This document shows positions 53,670 to 64,000 of a DNA stretch of 64,000 nt, piece by piece. The stretch comes from Myoxocephalus aenaeus (lineage: Eukaryota > Chordata > Actinopteri > Perciformes > Cottidae): assembly GCA_038501785.1 (NCBI GenBank), contig JBAMJR010000089.1, positions 674,001-738,000 of the forward strand, read 5' to 3'. The notes beneath the pieces were generated by a model. It saw only the letters and a list, made by a program, of their open reading frames with translations, had not been told where the DNA came from and made no database searches. The translations under genes were made by a program, and so were the position numbers. Position 1 is the first letter of the stretch; each line of letters starts with the position of its first letter.

Positions 53670-53995
53670 AACGACTGTGGCTCAGTGGTGAGCAGGGTCG
53701 TCCTTTAATCAGAAGATTGGCGGTTCGATCCCAGGCTCCACTGTCGATGTGTCCTTGGGCAAGACACTTAACCTCAAATTGCTCGCGTAGTGAATGTTGT
53801 ATGAATGTTAGTTAATGATGAGCTAAGGTGACACCTTGCATGGTAGCCCCTGTAATCAGTGTATGAATGGGTGAATGATGACAAGTAGTGTCAAGTTACG
53901 GCTTCGGACCTACTGCACTTCCCCACTTGATAGGGATTGACCCATCTACACCGATTCAAACTGGATTCCACTCCAATGAAAACCCAACTTTTCCT
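53670..53995 (+). mobile_element. tRNA-derived SINE
   Basis: The head CTGTGGCTCAGTGGTGAGCA (A box) and GGCGGTTCGATCCCAGGCTC (B box) is clearly tRNA-like. The body has TGTCCTTGGGCAAGACACTT, TGTATGAATGGGTGAATGAT and the reduced end expected of a common fish SINE. It is likely not a functional tRNA gene: no anticodon arm can be closed and the body continues past the tRNA length. Confidence 0.8.
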
Positions 53996-55173
53996 TTTTT
54001 TTTCTCCTTTTATTTTTGAGATTTGGATTGTTGAGTCCTTCACTCCGTATAGAAATACGATAGAGATAGAGGTGAAAAACCTTTAAATAAAAAAAAACAG
54101 AAAACACACATTTCAATATGCCAGAACCACTTTAAACACGTGATCCAGCGCCCGTGCACTCTGTCTACACACGTCACCACATAGCCCCCAGCTGTGCCTC
54201 CACCAACATGTCAACAAACATTTTGCTTTGCCACACGTGAATGGGCTGCGGAGCCCCGTGACGTATTTAGCGCTCGCGCTAATCAAGCTGGTGGTGGCAG
54301 TGATCATCAGCAAAGTCCTTCACTTATAAAGTCTGTCACTCTTACCGGCTGCCTCTCCGGACTTGTAGACGCGTCTTTGCTGTGTTTGATCTAGCCGCCC
54401 GGCGTTCATTTAATCCCCACCTTTGACATGCGCCCGCGGTGCTTCCGGTTCCTACAAGCTCCGCCCCTTTTCCTCCCAAGTCGGATTGCTTGCACTAACA
54501 TTTAATTAAATGCTTTAAATGTTTATTATTTAATCTGTGACTATTTATATCTTTCTGGGTGCTTTATATACTTTTATTTACCTTACATTTTTCCCTTTCT
54601 TTTTATCCAAAATAAAAATCATGTTTGACTTCACAAGTAGTGATAAAGCAGAGAAAGACTAGAGAAGCATTATACAAGTACAGCCCGTGTACCATTTACC
54701 ATTTAAGTGACAGGAAGGCTGACTAATGTGCTAATCTAAATGAAAGCCTATTTGCACATATCATGTAAATTATCCTGTAGGTCACTCTCATTATTTCTTA
54801 ATGACTTGTAGGGAAGGGGCAACTAAATCAAAACTGCACTAAGTTCAATTTTTTTTGCAGAAGCACTCGGTACAGAACAGTTGCTGTGATTTAAGTTAAT
54901 GCATGGTGGTTGCAAGGAGGTATGTGCAGAAGCTCACCTCCTCATTTGTCCTCTTTCTGAGGGCTTCATGCCACAAAAGGATTTGCATAAATTCTTACAA
55001 ATGACATCTGATCTGTAAGACACTAAAACCAATGCAAGTCACCATCTCAAATTGATATGAAATCCCGATATTAGCACCTCAGGGAGAAGTGTCGTTGTGT
55101 AATTTGAAAGGGCCATTGTTTAAAAGCTTTGTAACAAAGCAGTCATATATTAAAAGGAAAAAAATAAACATCA

Positions 55174-55345
55174 ATCCATCCATTGTCTGTAACTGCTAAT
55201 CTTCAGAGGGCGACGGGGACAGGAACAGAACCCTGGTAGCTGACATTGGGCGAGAGGCGGGGCACGGCCTGGACAGGTCGCCAGTCAATCACAGGGCTGG
55301 CACATAGAAGCAGACAGCCATTGACGCTAGTTAACGACTTTATAA
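55174..55345 (-). mobile_element. Fragment of the SINE type at 9774, minus strand
   Basis: The plus strand reads CATCCATTGTCTGTAACTGC, CATTGGGCGAGAGGCGGGGC and TGGACAGGTCGCCAGTCAAT, the inverse of the 3' half of the copy at 9774-10108 (CCTGTCCAGG...GCTGGGATC...AGCGG). The tRNA head is missing. Confidence 0.7.
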
Positions 55346-55369
55346 CCACGCTAGGGGCTTTTATGAGGC

Positions 55370-55600
55370 TGAACTTTGAACGCAAAGATCAGTGAGCTAA
55401 CATGCTCCTAATGACAATATTTACATGTTGATGTTTAGCAAGTATAATGTCTAGTATCACTGTCACCATCTTAGTTTTATTTGTATTTTAATTTATAATT
55501 AGACACAGTGTACAGCTGAGGATGATGGGGATGTCATTAGTTTTATAATACTTCAAGGTATAAACTACGTTACACACTAAAGGAAAAGTCAGAGAATCAC
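55370..55600 (+). repeat. Teleost dispersed repeat (ACAGCTGAGG type), copy 2
   Basis: AGCTAACATGCTCCTAATGA, ACATGTTGATGTTTAGCAAG, CACCATCTTAGTTTTATTTG and GTACAGCTGAGGATGATGGG occur in order. It is related to the copy at 28070. Confidence 0.6.
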
Positions 55601-58039
55601 AAATATAATCACAATTCCTCCATGGGAAACTTAAGGTTGATTCTTAACATGTAGATACAGGCATGACAGAACAAGTGATTAAAGGCTCAAACAGTCATAG
55701 TTAGGATGTATTATGTTAGAATAAGATAGGAGGTCTGAGATATGATAGGACACAGCCAAGAGTATAGGAATTGCTTATTTAATAAGAACATGACATTTTC
55801 CTGTCTTTGGAACAAGCTGTTCGAACATTTTTTTAATATAATGAGGGCCCAGGACAATATTCCCACTCTGCATCTCTCAAATCATCTCTCAAGTGTTATG
55901 TGAACATTGCAATAATTAATTCTCAAAAAAAAAAAAAGCTACGCTTCGGATACCTTGTTCATCTGAATCTCCCGCTGTAGATCAAGCCATGACTGTATTC
56001 TGCTATGGAAGTAGTCATGAGGGGGTTCAGCTGGACATTAAGACTTCAAGTTATGCATAATTGAGGGCGTGGCCGCTTTGAGTGACAGGTGGGCTAATGT
56101 ACGCCTTTCATCATGCTGGCCAATGTGCCAGTGTTGGATGATGGTCTGGATGACCTCCAGGCCCGCATCAGTTTCTAACGAGACAGAAGGAACTGAAATG
56201 TGCTTGCTGAATCCTGGAATAACGTTAATAGACAGCACCGTTCTACACGTTTTAATTACCAATCTGACAGATCAGAGAACTTCGGTAAGACAAATAGAGG
56301 AGGCTGTGCTTTATGGTAAATAATGCACACGTTGAAGTGACTGGCGGGATTGTGTTTCACTGGAGTTGCCTTGTAAGATTTCATGTGACAAATTCATTAT
56401 TTGATTTATTGATTGACTGATTGATTGAACAAGGCTGTGTTCTAATTACTAATTGGTAGGTATTGGTGTCTGACGATACCTGACTTGTTAGCTTAGCTTG
56501 TTGTTACGTTACTAAAAGACATTCTAAGGAGTCTGCTGTTCTTTTTTAATTTTTTCACGAGCCAAATGACTTGAGCTGAGCTGCTTTCTGTTACATGTCC
56601 ATGCTGTCTGACAGTTAGGCTGTGGCAGGCCGATGAAAGCAGAGCTGACCTTGGATGTCCAGCACAGACGCACGGGTCAGCCAAGTTAGCAGAGATGATG
56701 GTGCACCTGACTGCTGAAGGTCCAAGGTCAATGCTTTCTTCACTTTCTCTGCTTCCAGAACTGCTTAATGAAAGTTAGCTCTAATCCACCAAGTTTCTGA
56801 AACTATTTTGGAAAGGTTTAACAGGAGCTTTAGTGTCATATTATAAAGTTTTTTTCTTTACACTTTTGCCTTACGACAATGGTGCCTCATTATATAGATA
56901 GCTGAGATTGTTCTGCAATTTATGATGTAAAACATGGGTATATATCTTATATGCAAGTGCCTTAAAAGGTGAATCTAAGAAAATTATGTCAAATCGAGAA
57001 AATCGACTGAAAATGACCTCCAGTGTGCAGTGAGTTAATATGACATTTTTCAATTTGAAGTTATTTTATTAAGCACCACTTAATACAAATGCAGTTCTCA
57101 GTACGTTTGAGGGTAATACAACATTCAAACATAAAAAGGGTAAAAAGAAAATACAACAAAGAATATCAATATATAAAATAAATAATGCTGACTTGTATCT
57201 TATGAGAACAATAAACTGAAGAAAAAGGGTTGTTTTACTGTAAATGTGCTTCAACATGAGATAAGATAAAATACATACTCTACAATCTAGCCTATTGTAG
57301 TCTAACTCTTAAACTCAAACTGCATAAACAGGATAAAAAAGGATGCTATAACATAATTTAAGATGTTTATTAAATGTCTGTCTTGGAGAAAATGTGAGAC
57401 ATCAGGCAGTTTATAAATATTGGTTCAAGCTCCTCTAAGCTCAATGTTAAATGCTCTCATTAATTTTGTAGAAAGCTCTGGGAATATTAAGAAGATTGGT
57501 AATTTGAGACCTGAAAGATCTGCTGAGTTCATAAACTAAGAACGTGTCTGATATGAGGTGTGGGGAGAGGCCATTCAGAGCTTTGGACATTGAATTAAAT
57601 ACTGGAACAAGTGTATAAGGACAACTCGAAATGAGCTACAATCCATGAGTGATTTTAGTGGGAAGGTCAATAAAGAGGGAAATGCAGTAATCCAGTCTGT
57701 TCATATCAGGCATTGTGCGATTTTAGTGTCAGATTAGGCGCAATAAATATTTCCTCGCAGTAATGCTATGACAGTGAGATCATACATTTTTAATGACTGT
57801 GTTTCCTGTCTTTGCAACGACAACCAGAGATGTAATAGCAGTTGAATAGAAAGTCAATGGGATTCTTACATGAGGGAACAGTGAAGCAAAACGTTGGATG
57901 ACGTCAGCGTTAGCATGGTGACTGATGTGATACAAAGTTTAGTGCATACAAATTAGTGTTAGGTTGTCTTATTGTACAAAAGAATAAACCATAGCACAGC
58001 TGCAGATTGAAGATGATACAATTTAGGGGGATTTATGCA

Positions 58040-58300
58040 TTAAAGGAACAGTGTGTAACATTTAGGGGGATTAGTTGGCAGCAATGTAATAATCCGTGTA
58101 TAATCCCCTGAAACTAAGAACCATAGTATTTTCGTTAGCTAGAAAAAGTTATTTAGATCTACATAGGGAGAGGATCATCTTCCTCTCAGTCCGCCATCTT
58201 GCACCACCATGCTTTTACAGCAGACCAGAACGGATACTGGCTTTGGTGAAATCCATTTGCATTTTATATTATCTGAAAGATGCGTTAAGAAACTAGGTAT
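58040..58300 (+). repeat. Teleost dispersed repeat (AAAGGAACAGTGTGTAACAT type)
   Basis: AAAGGAACAGTGTGTAACAT, TCTACATAGGGAGAGGATCA, CTCAGTCCGCCATCTTGCAC and GCAGACCAGAACGGATACTG occur in the order of a widespread fish repeat. The class is not known to me. Confidence 0.6.
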
Positions 58301-60349
58301 TAAACGGGCCCTGGTGATAAATAACCAAAATATTTTAATTAGTACTTTTTAATGTTTTGATGTAATTTATCATCACACTGCAGCGCACATTTGCTCTAGT
58401 CTCTGGCGGGCTGAGCTCCTCCAACTACACACACACATAGAAATAAAACACACACATGAAGCGCGAGCAGACAGGCCGCTGTGTTGAAGTGAACCAGGTG
58501 AAGCTGGCTGAGACAAAGAAGCCAGAAGGACAGAGGACAGGAGGAAGGACTTGATATTGACGCATGTCTGTGTTCTTCCTTCTTTATAAACTTCATTCAG
58601 AAGTGTTGTTGATTTTTATTAACATTTTACATTTGTTTCCAGCAAGATATTTGTGTAGAAAAGCAGAGTATTGATACAAATATGGCTTTACACTGAGCTC
58701 ACGGTGTGACAGTAGAGTAAGGACTGCGGCAAAAAATTAAGAAACAAGAATAATGACTGAATCTGAACATGGCCTGCTAAATGCCACAAAGTATTTCATT
58801 TTCTATCGGCTGAATCCCTTGGGACTGAAAAACCCCTGTAAGAAACAAACATTCACATACATGTGTTTGTACATAATCCTTGAATATATTTCTATAAATT
58901 GAAATGTCCCCTGTTTATAATTTGAGTTTCATGCCTGCAGTACCACCGTCATGTATCATCATGTCTTATATCTAATTAGAAAAGAGGCATAATAGCCTAT
59001 TAGAGAAACACTCCCCAACTCTAATTGCCTGAGTTATAAGCCATCAAAGCCCCACGGTACACTTTATTGGTTCCAAAACTCATCATTTGTCTTTTATTAA
59101 CAATGAGCTTTTAATAGAAACACACACAATGTCAAAATGTGTCATAGGAAGCACAAGTGTAAAAGCCACGCGACAGTGGGGATACTATACTATTTTACTA
59201 TAAATACTGATTTTAAGACAGTAGGGAAATAGAAATTGGAGTGGATCACATCCACTGTTTCAACTTGCCAGTATCAATCTCACGTCATCTTTTCTACACA
59301 TTTAAAAGCAATGATTTGCAACAAAGTGTCTGAGAAAATGTAATACATTGGTTATGACATATTGAGTTGAAAAGCAAAACATGAAATGTATTTCCTCTAT
59401 GAAATGTACAGATTTCTTCAAAAAAATTAAAAGACCCTTGTTACAATAAACTGGAATTATCCTTTAATCCCGGCATTGAACTACCAGATCAACCTACTGA
59501 GTTGCATTGTGATACAAGGCAACCCAAAACAGCGATAATCTACTATTTTCTACAAAGCTTTATACTTAAAACCATCAGCTCTGCACATAAAATCCCACCA
59601 GCAGAACTAATAATACCTGTCCTCAATCGCCAGCCATGAAATAGCGTGTCCATATCTAATAACTAAAATTAGATATAGGCACAGGAGGACACAGCAGGGG
59701 CCTCATCTCCCTTCCTCTAAAACTGACCCTGAGTCAGCCTTATGTAATGTCTGCTCTCTTGCCATTACAACTCTATTATGCTGTCCCTTTATTGCCCATT
59801 CAGCACCTTGAACTGCACTGTGGCTGCCTGTAACATGACAATAGCTCGCCATCTCATTCTCCATATGGCTCTTTTTAAGAAATATTTATACGTCTTACTC
59901 ACAAAATTCCTGATTCTAGTTTCTCCTCGCTGCTCCTCTTGCTCAGTGTTGCTCTCTTCCAGTTTACTTGCTGTTGCTGATTGCCTTGGTAATGCACTGA
60001 ATATATCCTTGGTGGCTATTCAGCGCAAATTGCTTTGTGTTGTGTTGCTGCAGGGCCCAAACTAACTGGACTGGGGAAGCAGGCTGGGGCCTCCACAGTT
60101 TGGGGGAAAATAATGACGGAGGCTGCTAATGGGCCTCGCAGTTAGGCTTCAGTTTATACAGCTACAACACAGAAATAGCTGTGGCATGATAGTATGATGT
60201 GTTCAGTACTGCGTTGATGAAGCCCCTTGGTGTAAACTCACCTCTGAGTTAAAATGAATCTGAAGGCTTTCTCATTAACAGATCAAATCTGTATTTATCA
60301 AGCGCCTCAGAGTAGGAAATAACTCCCTACTGGCCAAAGATCCTCAGAG

Positions 60350-60867
60350 TGTAACGGGTGTGGTAAGGACCATGGAGCACTACGACAAAATTGAACGAAG
60401 CTTTATTCCAGGCAGAAGACAGCAAACAGGCAAAACAGTCTTGGATATCAGCCCACGTGGAGCGCCAAGCCGTCAGGGGAGAAGGCCGACAGGAAGCAGA
60501 GGCTATTCTCCTGGTGGGGGACAGAAGACTATGGCCATTTACCGGGGCTGAGGCAATGCATGGAAGTCCAAACATGCAGTGTCAGCAACGGTAAAAACAA
60601 TCGGAGGGTGAACGCAGGAAAGTCTGTCATAATGCGGAGAATGATCTGGCAGTGAGTGTGTGTGATACTAGGGTTTAAATACTAAAGGGAGTAGGTGCAG
60701 CAGAGTAGGCAGGTGAGAGTGATTGATCTGATGAGGTGGGTGTGACTAACAGGTGCACTGAATGAGCTGATTAGGTGAGTGGGCGTGGCAGGAGAGAAGG
60801 GGCAGAGCTGTGACGGGCTGGTGAGGTGGGAGTGGCTGAGAGGTGAGTGTGATGCTGAACTGTGACA
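60350..60867 (-). mobile_element. Probable solo LTR of a retrotransposon (518 bp), minus orientation
   Basis: On the minus strand it starts TGTCACAGTTCAGC and ends CACACCCGTTACA, so TG...CA. In that direction it has a GTATTTAAACCC TATA-like box (about 60674) and a GGAATAAAGC polyadenylation signal (about 60405) in the right order. The flanks are CAGAG (60345-60349) and TAGAG (60868-60872), a 5-bp duplication with one mismatch. No internal retrotransposon genes adjoin it. Confidence 0.7.
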
Positions 60868-62357
60868 TAGAGTGATACATGTTTGGACCAGGTCTAAGAG
60901 CATTGATCAACTTTCTTAATTAAGGAAAACACTCCTATCGCTGCTGATATGTCAGGAGTTTCCAGGAGATGGTATTCTATCAGAGAAGAGATGTTTTGGT
61001 CATTTGAGACATTGTGCAAGATGTAGAGGAGAACTCATACTGCCTGTGTCCTCACAATGTTGCACTTTATTGTAACAGTGATGATCCTGTCAGAGGCAAC
61101 AAAACAATAAATCAAAGTATTGTCATAAATCAAACTTTGATCACACTTATGCACTCCTAAAGAGAATGTGCACAGCAAGGGTCCTCAATGACCCCATGGC
61201 TGGTAATTAAGGATATCTCACTTAATTACAACAGATAAAACATTTTTATAGGGTCTTATATGTCTTTTTTTTTTATTCAGGCTATTTCATATAATAGCAG
61301 GGCTATAATATTTGAGAGAAGAAGATGCATCGTAACAATATCTGGTCATATTTTGATCATGCATTTGCCAAAGACTGAGTGACATTACAGAAGTAACCCA
61401 TTTCATGTAGAGCACCTAAGTTAACAAAGAGTGTACTGTGGAGAAGGATATTTCATGTTCTTCAGGGATTTGCAGCATGCGCCTGTGTAATATGTGCAAG
61501 ACCATAATAAGAGCTGTAAATGTTGTGGTTGGATGGTGCTGATTTTACCATCCAACCTATCAAATCTTCTTATTTTAATCCACTTAATAGGCTAAAATAC
61601 CATGTTAAGCCATGTGAGTGTCCTTGTTTCAGTGTACAAAATATATATTTGTAAATATCATCTTCTAATAATTTTTACCTTCACAGTTTTGAACATATAA
61701 TCTTGGTATGCTACACTTTTTATTTACCTACAGACGAAAAGCCAAAACAATCAATTTTGACCACTTACAGATATTTCAAACAACAATTGTCAGAGAATGA
61801 CAACATGTCATCAGAACGTTACCTTTTCCCCTCTGATTGTTGAAAAAACTGTAAAGTGTAAGCTTTATATATTACTCTCAAGTCCTTTTCTAAGATATGA
61901 GTGTTTTAGTCAGTATGATTCCTAGAAATTATAATACACACTAGAAGTATTCACAGCTCCAAAAATGTGTGGCCAAACCCCCAAAAAGACCAGGAAATGT
62001 ACTCACTGGAAACAAACCTGACACGTCGATTATTTGAAAGACTTAATCGGTCCTGTCTGATCACCGCTGGGTCTTCTTTGATCTTCTCAGGTATTACACC
62101 GAATTTTAAGTAGGCCTGGGACCCGCTTTAATAGAACAAGACCCAACCTTGACCCAATGGATCCGAAACCTGTACGGGTCCAAGGTTGTGTCTCGGGTCC
62201 TTGGGTTCAGGTGAACCTGTGAAGAACTCTAATACAGACCGAGGCTGGATTTTGTATTCTCTGAATCCTAAATAAATTCCATTTGCAGGTGACTATCAGT
62301 TACCCTGACTTAAAAGCTTTAAAGATTTACATTGTGGTTGTTTGTATTGTGTGTATA

Positions 62358-62370
<13 letters not shown>
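60868..62370. other. Spacer without a supported gene
   Basis: AT-rich sequence. A perfect 11-bp inverted repeat GGTTGGATGGT ... ACCATCCAACC with a 9-base loop lies at 61527-61557. Nothing else is recognised. Confidence 0.5.

Positions 62371-62412
<42 letters not shown>
62371..62412. repeat. (TA)n microsatellite, left side of a transposon
   Basis: About 20 TA units ending directly at the terminal repeat TTAGTGCTGTCA. Confidence 0.95.
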
Positions 62413-62415
<3 letters not shown>

Positions 62416-63859
62416 TGCTGTCAAGCGATTAAAATATTTAATCGCGATTAATCGCATTTATGTCATAGTTAACTCGCGATTAATCGCAATTAATCGCAAT
62501 TTTTTTTTCCCGCATTTTAATGCTCTTATCAACATGAAAAAGTGGATTGGCTTGCTTTATTTTATTGAAAAACAACTGCCAAACAGGCCGGTACAAAATA
62601 AAATCACTGCACATTTCAGGTAAACAAGGGTTTACAAAATAAAATTATAGAGTGCACCAGGCATGAAAACAGGTCAGGGGTGAAAAAGGTGAGAAGGATA
62701 TAACCCCTCTAGGAGGGTCCGGGGGCATGCTCCCCTGTAAGAAAAATTTAAATATTCCATATTTTAAAGCATCAATCTGATGCATTTTGAGATGCTTTTT
62801 TTGCCAACCTGGGGAGAGCTGGAGAAACTTAACTTCAGCCATGAGTCAAAAATGATTATGGCCTCCTTACTAAGTATTATGCAAGCCATTTCATGCCAGC
62901 CTGTCACTGGTCTAACATTTACAGTATATGAGGCACAATGTGGTAAGGGAGAGCATGGCTGCCTTTGTTAGCATAATTTATATCTTTGATGCAGAGAATG
63001 CATCTGGCGAATCCCTGCCTGTTGATTTTGGAGAATACATCTCCTAGATGAAAGGACACCTCTTGCCCTTTTATTGAGACCTTGCCTTCCAGTTTTAGCC
63101 ACGACCAGTTCCAGCTGCATTTCAATCCAGCTGTTTAACAATGGCTGCATCCTTCTCCCCTAACACACTCATTCTGCAAAAATAATGTTTGTATTAGTGT
63201 TAACTTCTAGTTTAGCCTTATTCAGACCTGCCAACCTCGATATATAACCTATATATTGATAAGTCATTAAATACTCGTCATGCATTATATTGCATTGCAT
63301 ATAATGTGTGCTGGTCAATTAGTCTAAAATTCATTTTAGACTAATTTTTACCAGCGTACTTTGACGTCAAAATGCGTATCCGCTACGCAAATTGCGTACA
63401 GGTTGGCAGGTCTGCTTATTGATAGAACGGTGGACCACTTTACCTTCTGCCTTGTCACTCCCCTCACCTCAAAATCGCGTCCGGTGTGAACACGGCATAA
63501 GCTAATAATTTTCCACCGGAGCTTTAGCTAGCTGGCTAACGTTGCGTTCTCTCCTGCTGTGTTCAATGTGTTCACTCGCGCTCCCTTCTGGCACGCGCAC
63601 CTGTTCGCAGTTCACTGAATATCATTCATTTTGACGTATCGCGCTCACCATTCATTCATTTCAAACCGTAACATTAGCCTAGCTTCCAAGCCCAAACGAC
63701 GTGCCTATTGTTTTGCTTCCGGTTGAGCTACATCCGGCGTGGTGCTCGCGGATTTTTTATTTTTTTTAAAAATTAAAATGCGTTGACGCCGTTAATAAAA
63801 TTGACGGCGTTAAAATTGGTTTGCGTTAACGCCGTTAATAACGCGCTAATATGACAGCA

Positions 63860-63862
<3 letters not shown>
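62413..63862. mobile_element. hAT-like element (TAGTGCTGTCA ends) in a TA microsatellite
   Basis: The left end TTAGTGCTGTCA (62412-62423) and the right end TGACAGCACTAA (63852-63863) are exact inverses. Inside the left end are several GATTAATCGC motifs; the right end carries GTTAACGCCGTTAATAACGC. TA repeats lie on both sides, so a TATATATA duplication is likely but cannot be proven. The body has no transposase and carries another small element at 63223-63414. Confidence 0.75.
63223..63414. mobile_element. 192-bp hairpin MITE nested in the hAT-like element
   Basis: Ends CAGACCTGCCAACCT and AGGTTGGCAGGTCTG are exact 15-base inverses, flanked by CTTATT on both sides (63217-63222 and 63415-63420). 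The centre is itself a perfect hairpin: TTAGTCTAAAAT, two bases, ATTTTAGACTAA (63319-63344). Confidence 0.8.

Positions 63863-63922
<60 letters not shown>
63863..63922. repeat. (TA)n microsatellite, right side of a transposon
   Basis: About 29 TA units starting right after TGACAGCACTAA. Confidence 0.95.
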
Positions 63923-63924
<2 letters not shown>

Positions 63925-64000
63925 CACAGTATTATATTTATTTTCATTGCATTAAATTGTTTGTTCTTTGTCTCCTCTTCTTGTTTCAGTTTCAAAAAGA

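Larger units (their letters stand above)
51874..60349. other. Spacer without a supported gene
   Basis: Apart from the SINE and dispersed repeats listed, no exon or RNA gene is supported. The short open frames here have no recognisable domains. Confidence 0.5.

Noticed and set aside
53670..53760. Functional tRNA gene
   Set aside because: A and B boxes are present but no proper cloverleaf closes and the sequence continues as a SINE body.

Overview
The window looks like nuclear DNA from a bony fish, probably a spiny-rayed (percomorph) teleost. The genes have vertebrate-style short exons with GT..AG introns. The spacer DNA is full of CA/GT microsatellites, hAT-type DNA transposons, tRNA-derived SINEs, an L2-type LINE end with an ATTCTG tail and a LINE end with a GATG tail, all usual in teleosts. 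There are no operons, rRNA genes, convincing tRNA genes or CRISPR arrays.

Layout. (1) 1-2231, minus strand: the 3' part of a split gene coding for a Ulp1/SENP-like cysteine protease domain. Four exons join in a consistent reading phase, the Asp, Gln and Cys of the active site are visible, and a Cys-rich (PHD-like) segment starts as the gene runs off the left edge. Two tentative upstream exons could be its 5' end. (2) 2463-4901: a 16-copy AT-rich tandem array (151/152-bp unit, with an apparently perfect 454-bp three-unit duplication) lying between the protease gene and the next gene. (3) 5353-32568, plus strand: a complete ENDOV (endonuclease V) gene in eight coding exons, predicted 252 aa, with the three catalytic acidic residues at the spacing of the human enzyme. 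Its introns hold a SINE, an LTR-like segment, a complete non-autonomous hAT with an 8-bp target duplication, an L2 LINE end and several long CA repeats, one of them 11 bases from a splice donor. (4) 32.6-64 kb: no protein gene that I can support. This part is dominated by mobile elements: a GATG-tailed LINE relic, a 404-bp inverted-repeat element, a three-level nest of repeats around 43.9-46.1 kb, a probable solo LTR at 60.35-60.87 kb, and a hAT-like element sitting in a TA microsatellite at 62.4-63.9 kb that itself carries a smaller hairpin element.

The two host genes are divergent, with start codons about 3.1 kb apart and the satellite array between them. ENDOV would act in inosine-specific nucleic acid cleavage. 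The protease would act on SUMO/ubiquitin-like conjugates or could be a transposon-derived relative. I see no functional link between them. I found no convincing new biological system. The best leads are the protease gene with its promoter-side satellite, the CA repeat at the ENDOV exon 7 donor, a donor site just after the ENDOV stop codon, and the nested transposons.
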